From Petaurus breviceps papuanus (taxonomy: Eukaryota > Chordata > Mammalia > Diprotodontia > Petauridae), in the NCBI GenBank assembly GCA_028583685.1, contig JAMXIF010001210.1, forward strand, positions 8,596,828-8,660,827: a DNA stretch of 64,000 nucleotides. Reading direction: 5' to 3'. Both the position numbers and the translations under genes were made by a program. A model generated the notes under the pieces. The model was not told the origin of the DNA, did no database searches, and saw only the letters and a program-made list of their open reading frames with translations. Positions 35,721 through 49,384 of the stretch are shown one piece after another; within the stretch, counting starts at the first letter, position 1; every line of letters begins with the position of its first letter.

Positions 35721-35975
35721 TTTCTCCCTCTTCATCTCTGCATCCTAGCTTCCTTCAAATTGCAGCTAAAATCCTACCTTCTCCAAGAAGTCTTTCCTGA
35801 TCTTCCTTAATTGGAGTGTCTTCTTTTTGCTGATTCTTCCCAATTTATCCTGTATAGATCTTGTCTTTACAAAGTTCTTGAGAGCAGAGACTGTCTTTTT
35901 ATATTTCTTTCTATCCCCAAACATTGGCACAATGTTTGGCCCATGGTGGGCACTTTTGACTGACTGACAGTGACT
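35721..35975 (+). mobile_element. L2 LINE 3' end, sense
   Basis: TAGCTTCCTTCAAATTGCAG, CCTTCTCCAAGAAGTCTTTC, TTGAGAGCAGAGACTGTC. It abuts an antisense L2 at 35720, and both carry the L2 3' part, so they are two insertions rather than one inverted copy. Confidence 0.8.
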
Positions 35976-36121
35976 AGACTTCATCATATCTCAGTGCTTA
36001 GGTTCCTTATTCACACTTATTCTGTCTATTGATATATTCTTTATTCATTTGTCAATGACACTTTACTCCCTAATCTGCCTAACGTTCTAGGATAGGAATG
36101 AAGTCATCTATCTCATGATCA

Positions 36122-36372
36122 TGATCATCATCACAAGCATTCTATATGCCATGCATTGTGCTAAGTGCTTTGTAATTGTTATTTCATTTGATCCTCACAA
36201 CAGCCCTGGGAGATAGGTGTGATTTTTATCCACATTTTACAGATGAGAAAAATGAGATAAACAGGTAAATTCATTTACCCAAAGTCATACAGCTAGAAAG
36301 TGTCTAAGGCTGAATTTGAACTCAGGTCTTCCTGATTCCAGGATTGATGGAGCACCATTCTCTACACCATTA
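36122..36372 (-). mobile_element. MIR-like CORE-SINE, antisense, full length
   Basis: TGTGCTAAGTGCTTTGTAAT, GATCCTCACAACAGCCCTGG, TTTTACAGATGAGAAAAATG, TTTGAACTCAGGTCTTCCTG in reversed order. Confidence 0.88.
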
Positions 36373-36479
36373 TTCCCATGATGATAGTATATTTCAGACC
36401 TTTAGCCAGATGCTAGAGTGACATGGTGAGGGACAGAGTGAGGGCCTTAGATAAAGAGCTCTTTAGTTCACAAAATTAC

Positions 36480-37600
36480 GGAAGCATAGAATTTGAGAAG
36501 CAATTTCCCTTCCAACTTGGTGGTCATCTCACCAACCCTTGTGTGAAAGGAATACCTGTAGTAGTATACCTTCCAAGATACTCTCTAACCTTTGCTTAAA
36601 GACTTCCAAAAGAGTGAGAATCTATCCTCTCTGGAGGAAGTTATTCTGTTTGGGGACAACTCTCTTTGTTTTTGTTCTCAATAACGAAGCCTAAATTTAC
36701 CCCATTCACAGCTTCTACTCAAGGCTCTCAATTCTGCCCTTTGGTGCCAGATGGAACAAATCTAAGCTATCTTCCCCATAACAGCTCTTCAGATTCATGG
36801 AGTCAATGATCATATCCCCCTGAGTCTTCTCTTCTTCAGAACAAGCATACTTAGCTTGTTCAATTAATCCTCCTATGCCATGGACTCAAGGTTCTTGATC
36901 ATCCGGGTTGCCCTCCTTTGGACCTATACGGTTTGCAGATTCTAATCCTTTTCCTTTTATTGAAAATCGGGACATTAACTGCCCTTTTCCCATCCTGTAC
37001 CTCCTATTCTCCACAATCGTTCAAACATCATAAACAATGGTTAAGCAATCACCTCTGCCAGTTCTTGTCAGACCTGAGTTCGTCTGGGTCACATGACTTA
37101 AATTTCTTGAGGGCAGCTAGGTGGTCTCTTGCTATTGCTTTACTTACCATTGGTATCAAACCCCTGTCAGTCTTCTTTTTTCTCTACTGTTTAATGTAAA
37201 GGTCATTCTTCTTTGCAGAATAAAGAGAAACAAATAAAAGTTGTACACTTGTGCCTTCCCTGAGTTATCACTTTTCCCATCCATCACAAGCAAAGGTCCT
37301 ATCTTTTCTTTGATCCTCCCTTTCCTTCAAATACAGCTTTTAAAAAAGCAAAAATTAAAAAAACATTGTAGTACTTAGCTTCCCTAACCAGGTTTAGCTC
37401 ACTCTGAGCTTTATCATTGCTTATACTACTTTTAAAAGAACATACAATATTTTTATATTCATCTCTTATCACCTGCTATCCTCTGAATGTAATGTTACGT
37501 AGTTACTGTCAATTTTGAGTTCCTAGGGCATCCATATTGGTGTCTTTAGATAAATCCAATTTTTCCTCCTCATTGGAACTTTTTTCTTTGTATTTTCAGA
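36480..37600 (-). mobile_element. CR1/L3 LINE, antisense, internally deleted
   Basis: The left part (36480-36938) is the reversed 3' region, with CTAACCTTTGCTTAAAGACT, CTGAGTCTTCTCTTCTTCAG and GGTTGCCCTCCTTTGGACC. From about 36945 the sequence jumps to reversed ORF2: the minus strand reads EVQDGKRAVNVPIFN, equivalent to the EVPEDWKRANVVPVFK region ahead of the CR1 polymerase core. The intervening polymerase and 3' ORF are absent, which implies one internal deletion of over a kilobase. Homology fades near 37600. Confidence 0.72.
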
Positions 37601-37699
37601 TTTATTTTTGAATATTTTTCATATTCCTCCTCAGCTAACTTCACCCCAAAGCATTTTTCTCCATGGGATCCTATGTATCGTGCATGTGAACCTTTTGAA

Positions 37700-37915
37700 A
37701 CATACTTTCCCCAAATTAGGCTACATGATTCAAATCTTGGCTCTGTCTCTTTAGTAATGTCTTCTCTCTGAGCCTCAATTTCCTCATCAGTAAATGTAAA
37801 TAATAATACCAATACTATTACTAATACTCAAAGAGATATTGTGATGCTCAAATAAAATGTGTATGAAAACTCTAAAAGATTTAATGTACTATACAAACAT
37901 GAACTGCCATTTGCC
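37700..37915 (+). mobile_element. MIR-like SINE, sense
   Basis: GATTCAAATCTTGGCTCTGT, ATTTCCTCATCAGTAAATGT and GTGATGCTCAAATAAAATGT in MIR order. Confidence 0.7.
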
Positions 37916-38127
37916 TAGCTTATACTTTCCCTCTTACTAAAAGAGCTTTTCATTTCCTTCAAATCCTCCAATTTTTAATCCCTACTCATAATTTATGATT
38001 TCCATGCTTAGCTTTCAGTAATATTTAATGTATAATATAATCTGTCTATTCCAATGTAACTATAATATATGTCACTCTTCCTCTAACATTCCTCTTCAAT
38101 GCTTCTTCATAATGAGAAAATGACTGA

Positions 38128-38292
38128 ATTCTACGATGTGTGTATATGTATATACACACAATTGCGTATACACACATACAGACAGACAGACATAGACATA
38201 CATATATACATGCATATATATTTTTGTATATATATGTGTGTGTGTATGTATATATACATATATATATAATGTGTATGTGTATATATCACGAA
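38128..38292. repeat. CA/TA/GACA microsatellite
   Basis: Mixed ACACAC, GACAGACA and TATATA tracts. Confidence 0.93.
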
Positions 38293-38774
38293 TGTGCAAA
38301 CTTGGGCAAATCCTGTTAAATTAATCCCGTAAACTTCATGTATGATCTTAATGGCAGACTATATGATTATTTAAAAGAACCAATCCAACTAAGTTTGGAG
38401 AAGTTCATCACCAGAGTATTGATAGCTAGGCCAAGCAACTGCTGAAAAGCCTTTCAGTTGGGATGGTGATTTCACCATCTTAGAGTGGAAATAGTACTCT
38501 GGTAAAATGATGTTATCCAGTTAATGAAGTATACATATGTACATTGAAAGTTGAAATTAGATCTTCTAAATACATCCTCAGGTCTATCATAAATAGCCAA
38601 ACATCAAATCAGGAAGCAGAAGAGTAGAGTCCCATTTTAGAATTCTCTCTTCTAATAGAAAGGTAACTTTATAGAGACTAAAAGATTTTCTTTTGGCGGG
38701 AAGGAGGCCATGTAGTAAGATAAGCCTCAAAACATAGAGAGCAAACACCATTTAGATAACCATCTTCTTGTCAT

Positions 38775-38890
38775 GCTGTCTTTATTTCAGCAGGACCTTG
38801 CACAGTGCTACTAGAGGCACTTAGATGTTTGGTGAATTCATTAATAAATAAACCATTCATTAAGTGAATGAATAAATGAATGAATAAACA
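38775..38890 (+). mobile_element. L2 LINE 3' terminus, sense
   Basis: GACCTTGCACAGTGCTACTA followed by GAGGCACTTAGATG and AATGAATAAATGAATGAATA. Confidence 0.7.
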
Positions 38891-39299
38891 GGGAAGATCC
38901 CACTTCTACTTTGATATTTTGGCATTGAACTTTCTATCCTAGGTAGAGGAGCCAAAATACTTGCATAACTCTTTTCATTTAATATGACTACCTGTAAAAG
39001 GTCATATATTCATTTAGCATTTAAAAAAAACATACCTGTAGCTTATCATTTTCAGTTCTCATCCTTCAGTGGTGTTGATTATTGAAGACTATATGGCAAC
39101 TTTAACCCATCATTAGATTGACCACAAGATGATGATGTTTTCAATCATAGCAACTACCAAAGATCATCTATGAATGTGTAGAAGGTTTGGAAGGATCTTA
39201 AATTATTTACCTTTAGAGATGAGCCCCTTTCTACCTTTACATTCTTCCTATATTTTACTATTTCCATACAATGTACAATGGAGCCAGTGATTTACTTGT

Positions 39300-39645
39300 T
39301 ATTCATCACAGGTGACATTCCCTCTCTTGTTTCTTGACTTTGCACCTATGGCTAACCCATGCTTTTAATGTTCTCCCTCCTCACTGATGCCTTTTAGTTT
39401 TTCTGATCCAATTCCCACCTTCTGCAAAAGGTCTTTCCCAATACCTTGAGCTACTAGTGCCTTCTCTTCTGATTTTACCTTCCATCTTCACTTCTTGAGT
39501 GTATCTAGTTATTTTCATGTTTCTCTCCTTTTAGAATCTGAACTTTAAGAGGGCAGGGATTATATTTAACTTTCTTTTTATGCTAGTACTTAGCACAGTG
39601 GCTAGTACACAGTAGCACTTACTAAATATTTTTGACTAAATAACT
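39300..39645 (+). mobile_element. L2 LINE 3' end, sense
   Basis: CCTTCTGCAAAAGGTCTTTC, TGAACTTTAAGAGGGCAGGG and TACTTAGCACAGTGGCTAGT in L2 order. Confidence 0.8.
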
Positions 39646-39671
39646 CTTGTACATATCTATCTTCATATCTA

Positions 39672-39780
39672 CCATCTATCTGTCCATCCATCCATCCATC
39701 CATCCATCCATCCATCCATCCATCCATTCATCCATCCACCTACCTACCTACCTACGTACCTACCTGCATACATACATACA
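39672..39780. repeat. (ATCC)n and (TACC)n microsatellite
   Basis: About a dozen ATCC units pass into TACC and then TACA units. Confidence 0.96.
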
Positions 39781-39789
39781 TTATCTTCC

Positions 39790-39912
39790 TTAATAGAATT
39801 TAGCTTCCTTGAGGGCAGAACCATTCATTTTTGTCTTTGTGTCTATCTTTAGCATCTAACACAATGCCTAGCACAGAATAGGCACTTAATAAATGTTGGT
39901 TGGTTGATTGTG
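39790..39912 (+). mobile_element. L2 LINE 3' terminus, sense
   Basis: CTTCCTTGAGGGCAGAACCA, AACACAATGCCTAGCACAGA, CACTTAATAAATGTTGGTTG. It is a second L2 end behind the tetranucleotide repeat. Confidence 0.87.
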
Positions 39913-40314
39913 TAGATAACCTCATATTCTTTCCACCTTAAAGTCTGTGGTCCTATGATTCACATTTTTAACTTTATCATCACAAGACACTTTACCATCT
40001 TTATGATCTATCATTGGAGGTCTCATGATGAGAATTTTAGTTAAACTTCTCTAATCATTCTTCCATTCCAAATTCCATAACTTTCATTTTCCCCAATCCC
40101 TAGCACTCCTTCCAAAGCTACTCTCCATTCTCATTAATCATTAATTTACAGAAATATCTATTCTTCACATCCTCTCTTTGAAAACTGAAAATAATATAAT
40201 TCGCCAAATCTGCTTCACAAAGACCTTATGAGAATCAATGAAATGGTACTTATATTAGCACTTTAAATTCTTAAGAGGAAACATGGTGACAACTTCTGCT
40301 TTCACACTCAGTAA

Positions 40315-42675
<2,361 letters not shown>

Positions 42676-42773
42676 GTTGGATGATTGATGCTGACAGCAG
42701 ACCTAAATTCAAAGAACTGGCTGCTGAATTTTCCAGAATGGCTCGTGACCCTCAACGATACCTAGTCATTCAG
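42676..42773 (+). CDS. ERBB4: ERBB4 exon 24 equivalent: end of kinase domain
   Basis: This 98-base exon finishes the split Cys codon and encodes [20 protein letters not shown] followed by [12 protein letters not shown], ending on a whole codon. It is human residues 956-988. WMID..SRPKF is the conserved kinase subdomain XI with its invariant Arg, and [10 protein letters not shown] is the ErbB signature linking the kinase to the C-terminal tail. The acceptor is ctctgtgcacttctag and the donor gtgagc. Phase matches the exon ending at 40549 and the one starting at 44358. [13 protein letters not shown] favours ERBB4 over EGFR and ERBB2. No damage was seen, and codon choices are ordinary for the gene. 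Confidence 0.97.
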
Positions 42774-43465
42774 GTGAGCAGATTTAAAAGAAGACCTTTT
42801 GGTTTGAATGCCAGAATACTTTTCTTTATGCAGTTACCTCAACAACACTCAAATTAAATAGGAAATATGAAGAAAATCTCCATCATATAAACATTCCCCT
42901 CCTGCTAGTATTTCATCCAGTTTTAAATAGAAAAATGGGTGCTTATAGAAAAGAACTACTGTACAAAGCGATTGGCATCATTTATAGGAATGTTACCTTA
43001 ATATTTAACTGCTTCTGGGATTGAACAATCAGATGATTATGGTTTAACATATTCACAAATTATCTTTGCCCTCAGTCAAGTCTTCCAAGCATTCTCCTTA
43101 TCTCTGAGTCATATACAACTTTTTTTTTTACAAACTTTGGAAGTACAGAAAAGAGAGGTTTCTTTTTTTCTTTTCCTTGAAGACAATAACTCAAAATATT
43201 CAATATATTGAAGTATGATTTCCAGGAAAAAGTTTTTACTTAGATATCTACCCCCCCTTTGGCTTTCTTTTCTCTTTCTTATAAAGGAGATAGTTTAGAT
43301 AAAGTAAAATGAAATAGAATTAATTTTTTTTAAAGAAGCATCTTGTTTATCTTTTTAAGGGGTGAGGGTTCTTTTTCCTCTTTTCATAACTATTATGGGC
43401 ATTTTAATATGAAATATTGATGGTACTTTCACACTTGAATAAAAGATCAGTTAATAAGTAATCAT

Positions 43466-43615
43466 GGGGGTGGCCAGGTAGCACAGCGAGTAGGAGCACC
43501 GGCTCCAGTGTTGAGAAGACCTAGAGATCGAATCCCGGGCTCAGACACTTAGCACCCACCCAGAAACACCTGGCCGTGTAACCTTGAGCAAGTTACTTAA
43601 CCCCGATTGCTTATT
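43466..43615 (+). mobile_element. Variant marsupial SINE, full length
   Basis: GGGGGTGGCCAGGTAGCACA, GATCGAATCCCGGGCTCAG (clear box B) and CTGGCCGTGTAACCTTGAGC. Flanks AGTAATCATG and AGTCATCATG suggest a target duplication with one mismatch. Confidence 0.92.
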
Positions 43616-43974
43616 AATAAAAAATAGTCATCATGACTGTTTCTCAGTAAGGTAACAAGCCTCAGTAAAAATAGGTCTCAGTAAGACCATATTTGGTTAA
43701 GATGCATGGGATAGACAAAATAAGGGAGGGAAAGAGAAGAAGATTGTCTTAGAAATATTCAGTTTTTTTCCAAGGTAGAATTAAGGGGAAATAAATTTTC
43801 AAAAACTGAGATTCCAAATCAGAAATTGTTTATTTTAAGGGAACATTCCCTAATGACAGTAGTGACAGAAAATGTGACTTATTCTATATGTCATAATGTT
43901 ATAAACATTTTGTAAAATTGATGTCCTAGAAGGTCTTTGAAGTATTTTCCTATCAATTTTTCCTGACAAGGAGA

Positions 43975-44245
43975 TTATTATGCCAATTCTTTCTGGAAGC
44001 CTCCCCTAATCTTCCAACCAGAAGTGATTTTTTTTAAATGAATGTTCATAGCACTTTTTTCAGAACATGTTATGGCTCACATGCTATGTGTAGGAGAATT
44101 CTTTGTTTTTTTAACTTATTTTAACTCCCCTATTTAAGGACACTAATGTTGTTTAATTTTTTAACTTTCTTTGCTCCTGTCCCCCAAGAATCATGCAGTA
44201 TTTCTTGAGCACAATAGACACTTGAGGCATATTTATTAAGTGAAT
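43975..44245 (+). mobile_element. L2 LINE remnant, sense
   Basis: TCTGGAAGCCTCCCCTAATC and, after a gap, TGAGCACAATAGACACTTG. The match is weak. Confidence 0.4.
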
Positions 44246-44357
44246 ATTTTATAATTACTACATAGATAGCAAAAAGTCAGATGCTCAAAATTAAAGGAAA
44301 CAATTAAAATAACAAATAATTTTTTTTTTTTTTTTACCACATGGGTTATGCATTTAG

Positions 44358-44570
<213 letters not shown>

Positions 44571-44958
44571 TAGCCATTTTTTGAAAGTGATGTAAAATAA
44601 TTGAATATAGCTGTGAATTTTCATCATATAATGCAAGAAGCTATTAAAAGAGATCAGCAAGAACTATAGATCAAAAGAAAAGAGGATAAAAGGTAAGAAT
44701 GTGTTATATAGCCAGGCTCATAATTCTGGAGGATATATTCTCGTTTGTATTTTGAATTTTCTTCAGGATGTCAAAAGATCACATATAAAATGCAAATTTT
44801 TATGAAAGAAAAAACTCTGAGGAAATGAGTTACAATGAACTAACAAAAGACAGGCTATTTATCCAAATATTACTCAAACTATTAGCATGCTGTGTGGCTA
44901 GATATACATGAAAAAAAATCTTCCAAAAAAAGGCTTTTTAAAAAAGAGAGATTGTGAT

Positions 44959-45241
44959 CTAGGCATGGTGACACACACCTGTAATCTCTGCTATTGGAGA
45001 CACTGAGGCTGTCAGATTTCTTGAGCTGAGGATTTCTGATGATCAATTTCAGATCAGATGCTGCCATGAGGTCCTTTAGTCATATGATGAGCGTTAATCA
45101 AGTTGCATAAAGAGAGACAAAACAGTGTCTTTGAGAAGCATGCCAAAGCCCCTAGTTCAGGAACTACTAGGACCAGATTTGTGAGGAGGTGCAGTATTTC
45201 CAGTCTAGCAAGGTCTCAACAAGGTTTCAAGACATGGTCTC
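44959..45241 (+). pseudogene. 7SL RNA (signal recognition particle RNA) retropseudogene
   Basis: The 5' part CTAGGCATGGTGACACACAC, CTGTAATCTCTGCTATTGGA and CACTGAGGCTG aligns with the 7SL 5' domain (GGCGCGGTGGCGCGTGCCTGTAGTCCCAGCTACTCGGGAGGCTGAGGCT in pieces). The 3' part GGTGCAGTATTTCCAGTCTA and AGACATGGTCTC aligns with 7SL CCACTGCACTCCAGCCTGGG and AGACCCCGTCTC. It is followed by an A-rich tail, as in a retrotransposed copy. Length is 283 bases against about 300 for 7SL. The middle, which forms the SRP54-binding S domain, is heavily diverged, so it is not a functional SRP RNA. Alu and B1 lack the S domain and are not known in marsupials, so a 7SL copy rather than Alu is the right reading. 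Confidence 0.78.
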
Positions 45242-45261
45242 AAAAAAAGGAAAAACAGTGG

Positions 45262-45322
45262 AGAGAGAGACAGATAGACAGAGACATAGACATAGAAGCA
45301 GACAGAGAGATGAACAAAGAAA
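45262..45322. repeat. GACA/GATA-rich simple repeat
   Basis: Interrupted GACAGA, GATAGA and GACATA units follow the 7SL pseudogene tail. Confidence 0.8.
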
Positions 45323-45410
45323 TGGACCAAAATACACACAGGTTAAGGAGATACAAAGAGATGATCAGTTTGTTCTGAAATCCTGGGGATGCAAGAGACA
45401 TGAATTAGAA

Positions 45411-45614
45411 TGGGGGGGGGATGGGAATCTGTGGGTTCGAGGCCACTTGTGGCCTACTAGATCCTTGGGTGGGGCCTTTTGACTGAGTCCATGTTTTGCT
45501 GAACAAATCATTTTATTAAGGGTATTTGTTCTGTGACGTTTGATTCAGACAAAGGACTGCACTTGAGGACCTAGAGGGTCACATGTGGCCTCAGTAACAG
45601 ATTCCCCAGCCCTG
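45411..45614. mobile_element. hAT-like MITE with terminal inverted repeats
   Basis: The left arm reads GGGATGGGAATCTGTGGGTT then CGAGGCCACTTGTGGCC. The right arm reversed reads CAGGGCTGGGGAATCTGTTA then CTGAGGCCACATGTGACC. The arms pair over about 55 bases and enclose TGTTTTGCTGAACAAATC and TTTGTTCTGTGACGTTTG, which are themselves partly complementary. No clear 8-base flanking duplication was found, probably because the left G-run has changed. The family resembles the mammalian hAT elements ending CAGGGGTGGGGAACC. No coding capacity. Confidence 0.72.
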
Positions 45615-46771
45615 AAGCATCTAGATGGAAAAATTTCTAATCAAGGTGTAGCTCAGAAACATTTGAGAATAAGCAGTTATGTAAACTTAAATAATCATAC
45701 TTTTCCAGAATTATTGAATGCCTCCCCCAGTGTGTTTTCAATTCAGGAATAAAGCCTCAGGGAGAATTTCTTTTTAATCTTAACTATTTCTCCTCCATTC
45801 CCCCACTACTTTATTGAAATAATGTCATTTTGAAAAAGAATTAGTTTTCTAGGACCAGGACACTGAGTTATCCTTTTTTTGTTTTGTTTTTTAGTTGTTT
45901 TTTTGTTAAGAATACCTCTTAAATTCTCATCTTTGTTCTGTTTAACACACCTTTCAATATATGGTACTTATGATGAAATTTTAGCTTTACTAAGTGGAAA
46001 CGATGAGTCAAAGTGGTAATCACATAGCAAGACCTATTTGGGTTACACTCATTATTCTTTCTTCTGACTACTTTTTCAATTAATGATATTTTTAGATCTT
46101 GCTTTTCTCCTTTCAAAGATTTTGCTGAAATGTCTACAATTTATATAAATATAAAAAACAACTTAATCTCCATATTGAAAACTATAGTTTATCTCCTCCC
46201 ATGCTTGGAGTTGTATTACTCTTATGCTGCAACTTAGACTAATTTCCTTTAGTAAACACTCCAATATTTCTCAGTGCTTGAATATTTTCCTTCTGCAAAG
46301 CTAAGTTACAAACACTACATAATCTTACTCCCTCTTTTATGCACTTACTATAATCTAGTTTAGGTAGTGAGAGAGAATTACCTATGTCTCTTCTGAAGAA
46401 GCGTTCTTCTATTGTGAGCCTAAATTTTATTTCCATTTTTTTTCTCCTGTTTCCCTTCACCTTCATCCTGCCATGTAACATTGCATACTATTGTCAAATA
46501 TATTAGCCATTATCACTGATAGATGTGTTCATACAATTACTACTTTGTAAGGAGGTTACTTCCATTGACTACAGATTGTGCTGCACTGAGGACTATTACT
46601 GTAAGTTACATTATCTTATATGTTTGCAATTCCAGTATTCTCTGTAGTGCTAATAGTAATACATACAAAATATTCAAAGGAATAAGGCTACACAATTAAT
46701 GTTCACAATTATCTAAAGTACTGATGATTGTACTGATTTAAAAAAAAAAAAAGCAAATGTTTACAAGCCAA

Positions 46772-46928
46772 TTTTTTTTTTTTTGCTTTTTGGAGGACAA
46801 TTGGGGTTAAGTGACCTGCCCAAAGTCACATGGCTAGTAAGTATGTCAAATATCTAAAGCCAGATTTGAACTCAGGTCCTCCTGATTCCAGGGCTGGTGC
46901 TCTATTCACTGCGCCCCTTAGCCACCCC
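46772..46928 (-). mobile_element. Marsupial tRNA-derived SINE (A-tailed type), antisense
   Basis: T-run, GGACAATTGGGGTTAAGTGA, GCGCCCCTTAGCCACCCC. CAATTTTT flanks both sides. Confidence 0.92.
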
Positions 46929-47129
46929 TACTGGTCAATTTTTACAAAACCTAATGCATGGTTCTTAAGATATTATCATTTGTTTAGAATGAATTTTGTA
47001 AAATACCTATTTAGCAAATACATTACTTTATATATTGTTCTCAAATAGTTCTCCTAAAATAATTGTTGGTACTCCTCTCTGTAGTTCATTTAAATATATC
47101 CTGGTTCCTTTTTAAAAAAGTTATTTAAG

Positions 47130-47279
47130 GGGCGGCCAGGCGGCTCAGCGAGTAAGAGCACCAGCTCCAGTGTCGGGATGACCTGGGGATCGAATCCGGG
47201 CTCAGATACTCAGCACCACACCCAGAAATAACTGGCCGTGTAACCTTGAGCAAGTTACTTAACCCCAATTGCTCATAAA
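47130..47279 (+). mobile_element. Variant marsupial SINE, full length, young
   Basis: GGGCGGCCAGGCGGCTCAGC (box A), GGGGATCGAATCCGGGCTCA (box B), CTGGCCGTGTAACCTTGAGC. It has a perfect 16-base duplication AAAAAAGTTATTTAAG at 47114-47129 and 47280-47295. Intact tRNA promoter boxes and clean flanks suggest a late insertion. Confidence 0.95.
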
Positions 47280-47319
47280 AAAAAAGTTATTTAAGTGACA
47301 GCTCCACACTTAGATTTAA

Positions 47320-47390
47320 AGCGTATATGTGTATCTCTCTGTGTGTCTGTTTATATACACACACTCATATATAGATATAGTATGTGTATT
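47320..47390. repeat. GT/CA/TA microsatellite
   Basis: TGTGTATCTCTCTGTGTGTC and ACACACACTCATATATAG. Confidence 0.8.
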
Positions 47391-48049
47391 CATATTCATT
47401 TCACTACATCAGTCTAGGCCTTGTCTCTTTGAGTGACCTGGATTGATATTTGTTTGGGATAATGAATATTAATAGTAAATGTACTCATAATGAGTGAGAA
47501 TATCATATAAACTGATGTGGCTTAAGGCACTTTAGCTCCAATGATATTAAAAAATTAATTTAACGTTAAAACTTCAATATTGTTTTATAGAGCAAGACAC
47601 AATTTCAATTGTTTCAGGATTTTTTGCATCATTTGTGAAGATGGGTAGTTTGAAAGGACATATGCTCCACTGCATTCAAACACTTATCAACTAGTTCTCG
47701 ATTATCTTGGCTAATGGGGGACAAAGGGCTATAGAGACAATGGATAGCCATACATTAAAGGAAGAAAGATTTGAATTACATGTGTGTGCATGTATACATA
47801 CATGCTGCGTATGTGTGTACACATGTTTACGTGTACACACGTGCATATTCTCAAACCTGCCCATGTCTGTAGACTCAAATGGACTAAGAAAGAGCATAGC
47901 AGATTTGAGTTTACCACCACTTCACATAGCCATGTTGATTTCCCTCAATGATTCATTAATAGACAGGTGAATGAGTACTGAAATGACAAGGTGGCTATTC
48001 TGTGTCAGACTCTGTATTAAGAGTTGTGTATATTAAAAAAAAAAAGATG

Positions 48050-48250
48050 GTGCAGCTAGGTGGTGCAGTGAATAGAGCAAAAGCCCTAGAGTCAGGAGGA
48101 CCTGAGTTCAAATCCTGCCTCAGACACTTAACACTTACTAGCCATGTGATCTTGGGCAAGTCACTTAATCCCAATTGCCCTCCAAAAAGCAAAAAAGAAA
48201 AAAAAAGAAAGGAAGAAAGAAAAAAGGAAAAAGAAAAGGAAAAAAAAAGA
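48050..48250 (+). mobile_element. Marsupial tRNA-derived SINE (A-tailed type) with A-rich tail
   Basis: GTGCAGCTAGGTGGTGCAGT, GAGTTCAAATCCTGCCTCAG, CACTTAATCCCAATTGCCCT, then an AAAAG-rich tail from about 48183. AAAAAAAAGAT on both sides may be the duplication. Confidence 0.92.
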
Positions 48251-48568
48251 TAAAACTGTCCTAGTGTTCAAGAGCTCATATTCTAATGTTGAAGGCAATA
48301 TGGAAACAACTATGTATACATGAGATCTATGCAGTGTCTGTAAAAGGTAATCTGAGTGAAGGTATGAGCTGGGGAGGAGAGGCTAGAGGGGGGCAGGGCC
48401 TCCTAGACAAAGTGCAATTTGAGTTGAGACCTGAAGGAAACAAGAGGATCCAGGAAGTGAAGGTTCAGAGAATTCCGCACATGGGGAATAGGCAGTAAAA
48501 GGGCATGGAATCGGGAGATGGTATAGCTCATCTCAGGAAGCGCAAATAGGCCAGTGTAGCTGGATGAT

Positions 48569-48811
48569 GTGATTGCTGCTGTTGGGTCATTTCAGATTCT
48601 TCTTGACCCCATTTGGGTTTTTCTTGGCAAAGATACTGGAGGGGTTTGCCATTTCCTTCTCCAGCTCATTTTACAGATGATGGACTGAGGCAAACAGGGT
48701 AAAGTGACTTGCCCAGGGTCACACAGCTAGTAAGTGTCTGAGGCTGGATTTGAACTCATAAAGATGAGTTTTCTGGGTTTCAAGCCCAGGACTCTTCCCA
48801 CTGTACCACTT
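48569..48811 (-). mobile_element. Marsupial SINE with RTE/BovB-like tail (Mar1-like), antisense
   Basis: CTTGACCCCATTTGGGTTTT, CTCCAGCTCATTTTACAGAT, GTAAAGTGACTTGCCCAGGG. Flanks AGCTGGATGAT (48558-48568) and AGCTGGATTAT (48812-48822) are the target duplication with one mismatch. Inserted in L2. Confidence 0.93.
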
Positions 48812-49076
48812 AGCTGGATTATAGAGTAAATGAAAGGGAATGAAGAATAGGAAGACTAGAAAGGTAGAAAGGACTCAGGTTGTGAAGGCCTTTAAAGTCC
48901 AAATGAAGGACTTTATATTTGGTACTAGAGGTAATAAGAACCCACAGAAATTGATTGAATAGTGGAAATAGCATGGTCAGATATACACTTTAGACAATCA
49001 CTCTGGCAGATGAATTAAATGAGGGGAAGACCTGGAGAGGGAATGAGACCAAGGAGAAGGCTATTAGGAATGGTCA

Positions 49077-49315
49077 TGAGGACAGCTAGATGGTGAGGTG
49101 TAGATAGAGTGCCAGTTCTGGAGTCATGAAGACTAATCTTCATGCACTCAAATCCAGCCTCAGATACTTACTAGCTGTGTGACCTTAGACAAAGTCTGTT
49201 TGCCTCATCTGTAAAAGGAGCTGGAGAAGGAAATGGCAAATCACTCCAGTATCTTTGCCAAGAAATCTCCAAGTGGGTACACAAAGAGTTGGACCTAACT
49301 GAAACAACTGAACAA
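49077..49315 (+). mobile_element. Marsupial SINE with RTE/BovB-like tail (Mar1-like), sense
   Basis: GACAGCTAGATGGTGAGGTG, CTAGCTGTGTGACCTTAGAC, CACTCCAGTATCTTTGCCAA, AAAGAGTTGGACCTAACTGA. Inserted in L2. Confidence 0.92.
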
Positions 49316-49384
49316 TAGCCATGAAGTCATAAGAGTCTCTACCAGGGTGGTGGTGGTTCTGAGAGTGTAGGGAAAGGAAAAAAA

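Larger units (their letters stand above)
42774..44357 (+). other. ERBB4: ERBB4 intron 24
   Basis: This complete intron of 1,584 bases runs from gtgagc to catttag. It holds one variant SINE (43466-43615) and a faint L2 remnant (about 43975-44245). The stretch 42774-43465 shows nothing recognisable. Confidence 0.93.

Noticed and set aside
44959-45241. Alu element
   Set aside because: Alu is primate-specific and lacks the S domain; the length and spacing fit a full 7SL copy.
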